Shown here piece by piece: positions 29,143-41,500 of a stretch of DNA of 64,000 nt. The translations under genes were made by a program, and so were the position numbers. Location: positions 16,419,756 through 16,483,755 of the forward strand of contig CM044961.1 in NCBI GenBank assembly GCA_024516035.1. Reading direction: 5' to 3'. The notes beneath the pieces were generated by a model, which saw only the letters and a program-made list of their open reading frames with translations, was not told the origin of the DNA and ran no database searches. The DNA is from Bactericera cockerelli. Taxonomy: Eukaryota; Arthropoda; Insecta; Hemiptera; Triozidae. The stretch's first letter is position 1. Each line of letters starts with the position of its first letter.

Positions 29143-29283
29143 TTAAAATAGAGAGGTTAGTTGGTGACACGGATATTCAGAACTATTACCTGCTGATGAG
29201 AGCCAATAAACTCGAAACAGCTGTCCAGGTATGTTCTGATATTCATGTACATCTAGTACAACTTCTCACTTTTCTGTTTAAAC
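29143..29283 (+). repeat. Exon-like duplicated fragment, copy 2
   Basis: Same frame as copy 1 (IERLVGDTDIQNYYLLM then RANKLETAVQ) and the same CAG/GTATGT donor, with similar intron-like bases after it. Differences fall mainly in the DTDI/DMAN segment. Confidence 0.45.
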
Positions 29284-29833
29284 TGATCAAGAGAGTGGTC
29301 GATTGTGTGTAGAATTTAACGTAGATTTCGAATATCAAATAAAAAATAGGGGGTTCTATTTAAAAATCGAAAGCTGATGCCTGTTTCACTACTTTTGGAA
29401 CACCCTGTAGAAATTTCAATTCCGCCAAAGAGTAGACAATTTTTCGTTAGAACTTCATTCAAAAATACAAGTCTATATGGAGCCATTAAAAAGATAATCA
29501 TCCGTTCCAGGACTTTTCGTTCACTCAGTAGAACAAATATGAAATATGGATACTTCTCCTTTAATTAAAGTGGTCTAGGAATAGATGTAATTATGCCTGA
29601 CTTACAAATACAAATATATTTCCTAGATCAATTTTTTGTCATTTTAATTGAGCATAATAAAATTTCCACCTGATATTTCTGATCTGTTTTTTACCTAGAT
29701 TTGATTACATAGGTACTTATTGTTTTGGGATTTAGGTCCAACCTTCTTGCAAGATTCAGTATACGTATAAATATCGTTTCAATACTTTTTAGATCTGCAA
29801 AAAACAATACTTTCAGGTAATAGAAAGCTTGTC

Positions 29834-30046
29834 TGTCCCGGTAGCTCAGTGGTAAAGGCGGCACTCTGTGAATCCAGAGATTCCTGAGGTCGCGGGTTCG
29901 AAACCCAGCCGGGACATGACAAATTATCCTCTCATTTGGGATTTTTACCACAACATAATGCGTCTTGGGCTTACTGCTGGAATAATGGGGCTTAATAGTC
30001 CTAATGGGGCAGTATAAATAAGGCGATATTATTATTATTACATATA
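29834..30046 (+). mobile_element. SINE family B (tRNA-headed), full copy
   Basis: Head GTCCCGGTAGCTCAGTGGT to AGCCGGGAC pairs as a 7-bp acceptor stem and keeps A- and B-boxes, so it could fold like a tRNA, but the same 130-bp body and TATTATT end recur in four copies, so it is a SINE. Confidence 0.88.
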
Positions 30047-30442
30047 TACATTATACAATAGTGTATACACAATATATAAGAGAAAGTAAATAATTATATA
30101 CAATAGTAATGTGTTTCAATATGAAATTGGTCAAGCCACATGATGTAAGTATTGTTGTGCACCGAAGAATAGTTGCCTCATTAGCGAAGCACCTAATATG
30201 ATGTGCTAATATATTAACTAACCGACGAAGTGGTTGGTGAGTTGGACTTTGATTCAGGAGGTAGGTGTTCGAGTGAGAGGGGTGTCAAGAAATAAAGCAG
30301 CGAGCTAAGTATATGCGCGGCGGAGCGGCAGCAGTTTTGAAACTTGCCGCATCAAAGGAGAGGGTAAATAATTATTATTTCAAATCGTACGGACTCGGAA
30401 AGTAAAGTAAGTATTTCAAATCGTGACTAACTTTTTTTGTTT

Positions 30443-30738
30443 TAATATGAGTGTTTCACAGCCTTTTTTTATTTCGTAGCCATGAAACAGGAGCTACTGT
30501 AGACGCTTGTGGTTTGTGTTGCAGCCTGCCCATCCCGTAGTATGCCTCCCCTAGCCCATCAGAAGTGACACAATACTTCCTATTTATTTGCTGGGTCAAC
30601 ACGAGTGCACGGGAAGGTGTAACCAAATACAAACAACTGTAACCAAATTATGAATATAAATTTTTGTCGGCGCGAGGGTTCGAACCCGGACCTTCCGCAT
30701 GGCAAGCGAGTGCTTAACCACTGAGCTATTCGTGCGCT
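30443..30738 (-). mobile_element. SINE family A copy
   Basis: Reverse copy with the intact tRNA-like head at about 30670-30735 (GGTTCGAACCC on the written strand). Confidence 0.85.
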
Positions 30739-30863
30739 CTATTATTTTTCTTTCTTCGATTTGGATTATTTCCTAGTAATTAATTTCGCCAAAAAGGAGA
30801 AGAAATTGGGAGTCTTCCGTCTCAAGTAGGTACAGTTTAAGGGCGAAATTAATAGACAATTGA

Positions 30864-31110
30864 GCCAGCGTCGATGGCATGTTGAATACACCGGTTCCCT
30901 TCAGAACACCGAAGTTAAGCGACATCCAGCGAGGTTAAGACTTGGATGGGTGACCATTCAAATTCTAATTCTCGTGACGCTGGCTTTTCCCGGCCCCACT
31001 CAGGCTGGGTGAGGTCAATGTGAGTAGCAGGTTTGTGAGTTTCCTGCGAATGGAGGGTAAAACCCCCGTCGTGATATGACCATGGCAGTTGAAAGCGACG
31101 TTAAACCCCA

Positions 31111-31139
<29 letters not shown>
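30864..31139 (+). mobile_element. 5S-rRNA-derived SINE (family D), young copy
   Basis: Starts GCCAGCGTCGATGGCATG and ends in about 28 A. Flanked by AATAGACAATTGA on both sides. It has inserted into a family M3 MITE (30840-31245), splitting it. Starts like 5S rRNA with the order of its internal promoter boxes kept. Confidence 0.92.
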
Positions 31140-31144
<5 letters not shown>

Positions 31145-31611
31145 GACAATTGAGAACTTAAGTCATGACTTAGCGTTAGTTTTCCCCATGTAAGACAATA
31201 TCCACAGAGGTATTAATAAAAAGTTTATTAATTCCGCCCTTAGTCATTTCGTGGCCTCAATTCGGAAATGTTGGGGGCATTGAAATATTACTCACTATCT
31301 AAACTATTGTCAATGAGAGATTTTGAACGAATTGCCCTCATTATAAGTATTTCCAGCAGGGTTTTGGAGTTATAATGCAATACCTTGAGTAACTGTCTCA
31401 CAGCAAGGCGTTATCTTAGTTGTGCTTATTAGTTTTTGGGCTGTTTGCTTAACTTATCAGCAAGTGCTAAATATATGGTTCCAATTGACATCTACCTACA
31501 TATATGTATATTAGGTACAATGTACAATTGTAGAGAGATATTAGGGAGGTATCTACCTATCTCCTGTATACATAAAGGTATAATATATGTAGATTTATAA
31601 CATTAGGGATT

Positions 31612-31743
31612 AGGGGCGGAATTAATAGACGTTTTTGTATTACCTCTGTGGCGCTAAGTTTAGATTCTACGTATTGGTTTAAATGGGGAAACTAATGCTT
31701 AAGTCATGACTTGAGATCTTGATTCTGTCTATTAATTTCGCCC
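31612..31743. mobile_element. Short MITE family M3
   Basis: GGCGGAATTAATAGACG ... GTCTATTAATTTCGCCC inverted ends, about 130 bp. Compare 43372-43492. Confidence 0.78.
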
Positions 31744-32162
31744 AAGAAGTAATAAGTGTTGTAAAGTCGAACCTGAATTTCAGAAAAGAAATCCCAGGTT
31801 AACTTTAACTCAAATGTCTGGATGTAAAAGAAATCTGGAAGTATTCCGGTCACTTGAGCTCTCATAAATCCAGGTTTCACTGTAATGTCTTAGATATTAA
31901 TGGATAAGAGCTTTTTATACAACCATCGTTGGATGTAACAAGTTTCAAGACTAGAAAAGAAATACCTATGTTGAAAGAACTTTTTTCTAATCCTAGTGTT
32001 GAGAACTTGTCAGCATCAATGGCTCAGTGAATACACCCGTTCTCACAAGATTGCTAAAGTTAAACAACGTTCAGCGAGGTTAGGACTTAGCAGGTGACCA
32101 ATCAAGCTCAAACCCTCGCGTTTCTGACCCAAGCTTAGTAAGCCTATTGTGAATACCTGTGG

Positions 32163-32337
32163 CCCGTTCCAGAAACACTTTCTACTCTCCGAACCTTCCT
32201 TTCAACTGTCACACAACGCACTCTGATTGGTTAATTTGAACTCAATAACCAATCTTTGTGCGCTGTGTGACGGTTGAAACGGAGATTCGGGGATTTGGAG
32301 AGTGGAAAATGTTTCTATAATGCGCTACATGTTTTCA
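32163..32337. mobile_element. Short MITE family M4
   Basis: Foldback of about 170 bp with TTTCAACTGTCACACAACG and its inverse around a CTCTGATTGGTTA core. Second copy 36243-36415. Confidence 0.75.
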
Positions 32338-32470
32338 AAAATCTGGAATGCGCTTTCAAAAATCTCGTGGATAAGCCCCACAGACCAACATCCTTTGAAT
32401 ATTTTGTCTACATCTCATATTCTTACAGAAAGATAGTTACATTACCTATCAACTTATATTACTCTCTATT

Positions 32471-32827
32471 CCAGCCTCCGTGGCGTAACGGTTGTGACTA
32501 CTGCCCGTAGTCCAGAGATCCTGAGTTCGATTCCCGGTTGGAGCAGACTTTTCGCACAGAAAATTCTGTTCCCTCTGAACATGTGAGGCTGGAAATTCCG
32601 GCCCTACCCAGGCTGGGTGAGGTTAATGTGGGTAGCTGGTACGATTCCCAACGAATGGAGGGTAAAACCCCCGTCCTGTCTACCTCAAGTCAGGACGTTA
32701 AAACCAAATAGAATCAATGGACATGAAAGGAGCCTAGACATTGGATCTGGGCGTCCATATAATCCTCTCACCACCGTGATTTAGGTATCAATACCTATCT
32801 CACGGACACGGAATTATTATTATTATT
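32471..32827 (+). mobile_element. tRNA-headed SINE family C, full copy
   Basis: Head CCTCCGTGGCGTAACGGTT and GAGTTCGATTCCCGG, body with CCCAGGCTGGGTGAGGTTAA, end TATTATTATT. Flanked by ATTACTCTCTATT on both sides (32458 and 32828). The body's central part resembles that of the 5S-headed family D. Confidence 0.85.
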
Positions 32828-32884
32828 ATTACTCTCTATTATTGCCTGTAAGGTAGCGAAAGTATCATAATATTGTTATCAATT

Positions 32885-33196
32885 TTTTTGAGCTCAGTGG
32901 TAAGGTACTCGCTTGCCGTGTGGAAGGTCCCCGGTTCGAATCTCAGAGCCAACTAAAAAATGTATTAAAAATGTAGTTGTTGTTCTGTTGTTTGCAAATG
33001 ATACGGTGCACTCAAGTTGACCCAGCACCTAAATGGGAAGTTTTGTGTCACTTCTCGCCTATCAGAGGGGAAGCATACTACGGGATGGGCAATTGGGCAA
33101 GCTACAACATACATCACAAGTTACAGTATAGCTGCTTTTCTATTACTGCGAAATAAAAAGGCTGTAAAATACTCATCTTTATAATAATGAGAAAAA
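32885..33196 (+). mobile_element. SINE family A copy
   Basis: Moderately diverged copy with tRNA-like head and the GTGTTGACC/AAGTGACA-type body. Confidence 0.82.
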
Positions 33197-33469
33197 AATA
33201 TCGATCATTTATTTTCGAAATTGAGGATGCTAACATTTCTGAAGGAATCATTTTTTATACGAGTGCCTACTTATCTCATGTAGTCATGTACCTACGTAGA
33301 TACGTCAGTTAATTCCTCCCTTATTGAAGGTGGCATCTAGCCAGATATCTCGAGAACCTAGGCTGCCCCTCCTTATCTGACAAACTAACAGTCTGTTATC
33401 GTGGTGGATTACACATCAAGCCTCTTCAGTTCTACGACACCTTGTCTTTAGTAGGGGAGCTACGCCTTG

Positions 33470-33890
33470 ATTTCTTACGTCATAAAGTACAAAATTTTCA
33501 GCCCCTAAGGTATGATGCGAAATGGCCTAGAAATTCAGAAAAGCACAGTCTGCCTAACCGGAGCTGGGGCGTTAACTCGTGGACGGGCGTATGAAAAACG
33601 TAAGATGGGCCCAATTCTTACGTCATGGAGTATATGAATGAAACCAGTGTCATATTAAGGAGAAAGGTCCCCAGGGTTCAGATTCACAAAGGTCAGGCGT
33701 TTTTTCTGGGCCAAAACCCGAGTCAGATGGCTCCAAAGACAGCCCGGAGGAACCAATTCTTACGTCATAAAGTACAAAAATGCAGAAACTGGTTAAAGAG
33801 AATGATGCCCTGAATCCAAAAATATCAAGGTCAGACGTTTTTTCTGGGGGAAACACTGATCAGACGGCCTTTTTAATCCACCCACCGCCA
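33470..33890 (+). repeat. Diverged tandem repeat, about 145-bp unit
   Basis: TTCTTACGTCATAAAGTACA-like starts at about 33473, 33615 and 33761; the second and third units also share AAGGTCAG-CGTTTTTTCTGG and the following bases. No coding function recognised although short frames pass through it. Confidence 0.65.
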
Positions 33891-34427
33891 ACCGCCAGTC
33901 AAATTCCGCCACTGGCGCCTCCAAAAACTACTTTTATGACAAAATTATGTTTGATTTCTGGGTTTTACCAACGGGTTGTGGGTCTGTCTGCGTCTGTTCA
34001 GGGTCCGTTTTCATATGTTTTTCGATATCTTCAACCGTTTAGTCAAAAACTGCAAAATCCACCGTACACCAAATACACTTTTCAGGTGATATAGTGCTTA
34101 CATTGAAAAATCATTTTGTACGTAAAAAATTGATACAGATACATATTAAAAAGAAGCACTTTAATGATCCCAAATTATATTATGATAACTTTTATATTAA
34201 TAAGAATAATAAGTCTAACTGTTTAATTAAAGTCGACTTTGAGAATATTGAACACCCAAGTGATGGTCATGGATTCTGCCTTAGTTCGATGTATACTCGT
34301 AAATTCGGTAATCAACTTACGTAAAAAATAACAAGAAGCAAATTTACGAATTTGCACTGTGGTGATTTATAACAGCAAACAATTTGTCAGTGTCAGGTTA
34401 TTCCGTACCTATTTTTGGATTTTCTTA

Positions 34428-34870
34428 AATAAATGAGTTAATTTATAATTAATTAAAAAATAATTATAAATTGCCTATGTAAAACGATAATATGCATAAT
34501 TGCATATACATACAAAATTTCATCAAAATCAGATGTATCGTTCACGAGATATAAGCGTTTAAGTAAAAAGTTAGTGGTCAGGCGCATGGTCTCTTTCACC
34601 CAGAATTGCTAGTACAAAATTGATGAATTTAAAATGGAACCATTTTCAGAATGTCTACTATATGTGTACAAATTTTTTTTGAAATCCGTTCTGTAGTTTC
34701 CGAGATTTGCGCGTTACAAGGAATATTTTTAACAGACTGACACGACAGGCGGACACAAAACCAAACTTGCTCAGGAGGTTATAAAACGTCCAGAAATACG
34801 AAAAAATTGAAATAGGAGGAATTTTTTTTTTTTTTTTTTTTTTTACAAAAACGACCACAATACTTCCGAT
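34428..34870 (-). repeat. Dispersed repeat, inverted copy of 46190-46640
   Basis: Shares long blocks with 46190-46640 in reverse orientation (CCATGCGCCTGACCACTAAC, CTTGTAACGCGCAAATCTCG, GGTTTTGTGTCCG). No protein recognised; likely part of a larger mobile element. Confidence 0.75.
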
Positions 34871-35524
34871 TTCTAATTTTAGAAATTTATCGGAATTAAT
34901 TCATGTGTGTCTTTTCTTCGCGACCCTGTGGTGGTATTACCAGTGACCGTTGATCGGAAAATATAATTTCGTAGTCGAAATCTCAAGTATCTACGTATAA
35001 ATTCATACATGTGTTGGAATTCGAACTCACGTATCTCCGACCTACCAGACCCTATTTCAAACCGTTCGACCACCTATTCTTTTGTCCACCTCAAGAACTG
35101 AACAGGCGATGGGAACCAAAGCTAAGGTTTAGCTGAACCTCTTGATACCGCGAACACCCGGCTATACCTCCTCGCCTACGTGCCGTCTCCCACCTCTCTC
35201 ATTTGCTAGAGTGACGGCCCTAGAGTGAAATCTCAGGCGAACCCCATCCGAGCCCGGCATACAGCGAACCACTGAAAACTAGTCACGAGAAGAAAAAAAA
35301 TTGTTTTTTAATCGCAAGAAAAAAGAAACTTTTCGAAAATAACCTACTAAAGTCGCGAAAAGTTTTCGTAGTTTTCCTTCGGTTTTGTGTCTACTACTTT
35401 GGAAAATTATCATGTAAACGCTGTAGTATTTGAATTTTTTTTATTTCTGTAGATTTTCCGGGATTATCCCGACAGCTTTTTTTTGTGTCGAAATAAAGGG
35501 TGCGCGCGACCGTAACCACCGATC

Positions 35525-38500
35525 ATGAAGTGTGCGCTTAGTCTGATCGCCCTCTGTCTGGCGGTCCTTCGGGTTTCACGGGCGAGCCCCGCAGATGGTC
35601 GCCGGTTCGGTTCCCAGCTGATCCTGGAGGCTGGATCCGAGGCCGATGGGAAGATGACCGTGTTCCAGCTGCCCAGAGATGTGGAGCCCGTGAGCTATGA
35701 GCTGCATGTGGCCCCCCAGATGGACAAGGCTGCTTTCGAAGGTCACGTGAAAATCACCGTGAGGGTAGGTACTTTTTTTTCAGTTTTATTTAAAAAGGTA
35801 GTTGTGCCCCGGAACCGCTTTCCCATTACTTCAGGGCACTTTACCTTTACATCCATGCCATTCCGGAAACGGAAAATTTCGTTCAGAATTTTCCGCTCCG
35901 GCCGAGATTCGAACCCGCAACGGAGGTCGGCTAAGTCACGGAGGTCGGTAGGTACTAGGGCTGATGATTAGAACCGTGAAGGTAGGTACTAGGGCTGATG
36001 ATTAGAACCGTGAAGGTAGGTACTAGGCTGATGATTAGAACCGTGAAGGTAGGTACTAGGCTAATGATTAGAACCATGAAGGTAGGTACTAGGCTGATGA
36101 TTAGAACCGTGAAGGTAGGTACTAGGCTGATGATTAGAACCGTGAAGGTAGGTCTAGGGCTGATGATTAGAACCATGAAGGTAGGTACTAGGGCTGATGA
36201 TTAGAACCGTGAAGGTAGGTACTAGGGCTGATGATTAGAACCAGGCCTTTGTTCCAAAAAACAATCTCACTCTCATAATACCAAAATCTTCCTTTCAACT
36301 GTCACACAACGGACTCTGATTGGTTATTTCGTTCAAATTAACCAATCAGAGTGTGTTGTGTGACGGTTGAAAGGGAGATTTGGGTATTATGAGAGTGTGA
36401 GTGCTTTCTAGAAGGAAGGTCGGGTACTCGAATCACCGTGGAGATAAGTTCTATGGTGGCTTTTGTGTTATAAGTTATTCAAAGGTATATAAGTTATTAA
36501 GTTCTGTAGAAGTGTAGAAAGTTCTTGCAAACTGAAATTCGATTTATTAGAGCAGGTTAAATTTAACAGAGTTTAAAGGTAACTACATATTTCGTGTAAA
36601 GCTTGTATAACTACAAAATCTGCAACTTTGCAAGCTTTAATTAAATTTAAAATGGTCAAAAAACAACCCAATTTAGGGGTTTTGAGAATTTCGAACTACG
36701 AAATCGCTGACTAGGCATTATAAAGCTTTCTCAATAGACGAAATTTGGGCTTCGAGCATTTGGGAGCTCCAATCCTGGTAGTACGTTGCATCGTCATAAA
36801 GATTCTTGTGTCCTATCTGTGAATATTTTTTTTTTTTTTAATTATAGAATATAGATCATTAATTTTGACTTGATTTGAAAAGCAATTGATCATTTGATTT
36901 GCCATTCTCAAATTATTGAGTATGATTTCATTTTGAAGCGTTAGAAGTAGGTATCATAGAGAAAAATATTTTTATGAAATATTTGCCCTGAGCTGAAAGA
37001 GAACCAATGACTTTGAGGTTCAAAAGGAAGTTCACAATCTTCTCATCCAAACAGGCTGTATTTTTACCTGTATAGTTAATTTTTTTTTCGTAGCTATAAA
37101 ACAGGACCTACTGTGAGTCTGTAGTCTCCCGATGCCCATCTCGTAGTATGCCTCCCTTCTGATGGGCGAGAAGTGACACAATACTTTCCATTTAGGTGCT
37201 GGATCAACACGAGCGCACCGGAAGGTATCCCTTACAAACAACTGTAACCAAATTTGAATACAATTTTTTGTCGGGTCGGGGGTTTGAACCCGGGACCTTC
37301 CGCATTGCAAGTGAGTGCTCAACCACTAAGTTAGTTGCGCGCTTTTAAAAGTTCTAGACTAAATTGGGTAATTAAGGCGTAGGTACCCCTATTAACTCTG
37401 TTTTGTGGTCACATAATATTATGCATAAATTCCATTGAATCTCTTCATGACAAGCACTCTGTAAAAATGTAAATCCTATTGAAATTACCTATTCTTTGTC
37501 TTTGTGTGTACTCATCATTCTCATCTAGTGTTAAATACTTACATGGCCGTCCTTCTAACGCGATTATACTGGGTCTTCTTATTTTTTATTATTATTATTA
37601 TTATTTTTTTCATCAATTAGCTAGTGGTAGCTACCTACATCTTCGAATAACATTGAGTGTTCGCATTTACCCCCTATTCTTAATCACCCCTCTTGACTGT
37701 ACAATGTACATGAGTACATTCAATGAGATGGATTAATAATAAAATTCTTTATAGTAGTAGGTATTTCTTGTAAAAAAATAGGAATCGAACCTCCGCACCA
37801 CTGGTTACCAGTCGGTTGGTATTATTCTTCTTCTTCCTTCGTCGTCGTTTTCTTATTCATTGTATTCTTATTATTATCTTTCTTCTTCCACTGCCTATGT
37901 GTCTATGAAGGATGACAAGGTGATTGAATTAATTGAACTAAGAAGGTGATTGAATTAATTTGATGGTTTTTGATGTCCATTTTAGGTGAGACTGATAAGG
38001 GTGATTGATCTCTCAGGCGCCACTTATCTACGTTAGTAGATTAAGTGTACCTCTACTACTTTGAACGGAATATTCTGGATAATCAGGATATTGATAACTG
38101 TAAATTTAAAGTAGGACCGCAGTCAGGTGCTATGTCAGGGGGGGGGGATTCTATTTGGTGGTAGAATGTATTATTTATACATCCCGGCAGCTCATTGGTC
38201 AAGGCGTCTGACTGATAATCGAGAGGTCGCGGGTTTGAAAGCCAGTCCGGACATGATAAGCTATCCTCTCATTTGGGTTTTGACCACTTATAATAATAGA
38301 TGCGTATTGGGCTTGCTAATGGAATGATGGGACTTGATTTTAGTTCTTGTTGGGCAGTATGAATAATTCAATATTTTTATTACTATCACATTAAGAGTTA
38401 TCTATTAATGCATAAGGTACACAAAATTCCTCTAGGGGGCAAAGGCTAAAAAAAGGTTAGGAGGGAAATTTCCGCCGCTAAGACACACCTTTCTGATCAC

Positions 38501-41500
38501 TGCCCTGAGGGTAGTATGGCCGAGAATACCAGGGCCAGACTAATTACCTTCTAATTATAGTTATACTCGGGTCATGCATTATTCATGTGTCATAGACACA
38601 GATAATGCGAGAGTGGTTAGGCAATGCTTCACCTTCTATTATTTCCTAGCTGCACCCTTGTGTCATCTCAAGTTCTCATGTCATCTTGTATTCAAATCAC
38701 GGTCTGTTCTAATTGTTTAAGAACACACAATGTGATGAACAGACAATGTTTTTGCAGTCTCAAATTCTAAGATGGTTCCCCTACTCGTATGTTCATTGTA
38801 CAACTATTACTAGTATTACTACCTACCAACCTATTAATACCTGTCAATTAGTCGTAAATACAGGGTTTTTAGAGTTTTCTGTTTTTTTTTTTAACTTGAT
38901 TGGTCATCATAGCCAAGTGTTAACCTCGCTGGACGTTATTTAACCTTAGAAATATTACGAAATTTCTGAAACTAGTTCCGCAAGTTTTCAAATTAAGAAG
39001 ATAAAATCCATGGATCCAATAAAATCCCAAGTTATCGGGTATACCTGATTCTCATCCGGTATCCGCTCATTGATCACTCATTTGGTGAGTGATCAACCTT
39101 TGCACGTAGTTTTCTACAGAAGTGAGCATAATATATTTAAATATGTATATTAAACGTGTAAACCAAGAGAGGCTGCAATCGATACCTGACTTCTCCATAC
39201 TGGACGTTGCTTAACTTTAATGTTTCGTCAGGAAGTTTTGTATTCAACTTCCTATCTATACTTATGGGCGCGAAGTTCACTTTGTCCTGTATGACAATGT
39301 TTTGTCTAGGTAGGTGGTATGTAGATATAATGTACAATTTTACATACCTACATAGGTACCTGTATGCCCATAGGTAGACAGCAAGCACCAGATAATAGAC
39401 GAGGCAACCATTTACGGCCGAATTATAAAACAGGGTTAGATTTAACCTAAGTGGACACTATCACTTAACTCGGACTATAGTGAGCTGTGATTGCGTTTCA
39501 GGCTTAGATTAACTTTAATACATAAGCTTTAATCCTGTTTCATAATGTGGCCCTTAAAGATGTTTTGGATATGTTAGGTAACGTAACTTTGTCATACCTA
39601 CTTATTATTCTTAGATTTTTTGAAGAATTTTACCATGTATTTTGGGTCTACTCTTTGGGTCTCATGTCTTGCACTGGGCCGACAGTCTAAAACAAGCACT
39701 ACTATAATATAAATAGGTCCGGGACATTCTATTAGGTTCAGTCGGTACATATATATGTACGAGTATATCCTAGGAGTACGGACTCATTCCGCAACATACA
39801 CATAATAATTTTAATGACAAAGTACCTTGACTGTCTGTTAGAGGTCATTTCTGGAATGACAATTACTGACACAGGAGACACAGAGTGGTTTCAATATCCT
39901 TTTAACTGATGGCGAAAAATGGGATATTTTTTCGCCAACAGTTAAGAGGATAACGCAACCACTCTCTGACAAAGCATTTGAGGGCGAAAAGTGAAATAAT
40001 TTAACCAGACATACTGCCATATATCCAGAGTGGCCGAATACGTGAGACTGGCATTTCCGGACCTACCCAGACTGGGTGTGGTAAATGTGGGTAGCTGGTA
40101 CGATTCCCAGCGAATGGACGGTAAAACCCCTGTCCTAATCAGAACGTTGAATCAAATAGAATTGGTGGCGTTAGGAGGGCATCCAGCCGTAAAAATGTGC
40201 CAACCAACCTCAACCATGAGGTTGAACTAAGCCGACCCCAAGTAGGTTTGGGGAAAGGGGCAAAGTGAAAGAAGAAGAAGATACATCCTGAATGCTATAA
40301 GCTCTGCATTTAAGTCAAGGTAGTCAAATTAACAACTCTATAATGGAAAATAACCTCTTTATAAGAGAAACCTGGATAGAAGAGGAAAAAATACGGTTCC
40401 TTAACTTCTCTTATGTCCAAGTTCATCTTTGTATGTCAACCCATATTACAGCTATTAAATTTGTTCTTCCTATACACCAGCGGCATACATAATGATAGTT
40501 TGCAAATCAAGCTCGTTTATTCTCTGCAGATTACAAATCCACTGTTGGATGTGCGTCTACATATGTAATGGCGATTTTATTATTTTACATAACTCAGACC
40601 TACTCATAGCACGACGTGACCATAATATTTCTATGATTTGTGGTTTTGCACATGCAAAATACAGAGTGGTCGAATAATATTTTGTTGAGAAGTTGTGAAT
40701 AATATAATTCCATAAAAAATCCTGAAAATTGCTGTTGTAAAGCTGTAGTTTCAAAAAAAGAAAATTACGTACGTACGAGGGCGGATCAAGAAGTACCCGT
40801 GTTTGAAAAAAGAGTGCGAGATACATACATTTTTGGGTTCTATTTTTCGACGTAGTCTCCTTTCAAGGCTACACACTTCTTCCAGCGATCCTGCCACTTT
40901 TTTAGCCCTTCCAAAAAGTAGCTCCCTTCGAACTCCTCAAAATAGCCCTTTGTCTGGCTTATGACGTCATCATTTGAGCTGAACCTCTTTCCACCGAGCC
41001 AAACTTTCAAGTTAGGAAACAAAAAATAATCGCAGGGGGCTAGGTCAGGTGAGTAAGGTGGGTGTGGCAATAATTCGTATCCAAGTTGATGGATTTTAGC
41101 AGCAACAATTCCAGATGAGTGAGCTGGTGCATTGTCATGGTGAAACAAGACTTTCTTTCTCGCCAAATGGGGGCGTGTCTCCTTCAAATTTGCATCAAAT
41201 CGTGTCAATAACTCACTATAATATGCAGCAGTTATTGTTTTTCTTTTTTCCAAGAAGTCAATAAGAATAATTCCCTTTGCATCCCAAAAAACGGTAGCCA
41301 TGACTTTTCCGGCCGATTGGACCGATTTCGCCTTCTTTGGGGCAGATTCTCCAACCAAAGTCCATTCTTTTGACTGCTGTTTGGTTTCTGGGGTATAGTG
41401 ATGTATCCAGGTTTCATCAACGGTCACAACTCGACGCAAAAAATTATCTGGATTGCGATTGAAGAGTTCTAAACTAGCCTTTGAACAATTCAGCCGAATT

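Noticed and set aside
29834..29915. Possible tRNA gene with a perfect acceptor stem
   Set aside because: Same head plus 130-bp body recurs at 63007 and, diverged, at 5757 and 38170; SINE family B.
30864..30960. 5S rRNA gene
   Set aside because: The 3' part of 5S is replaced by the SINE body, a poly-A tail follows and target duplications flank it.
35955..36204. Repeated-peptide frames on both strands
   Set aside because: They are translations of the 33-bp minisatellite in intron 1.
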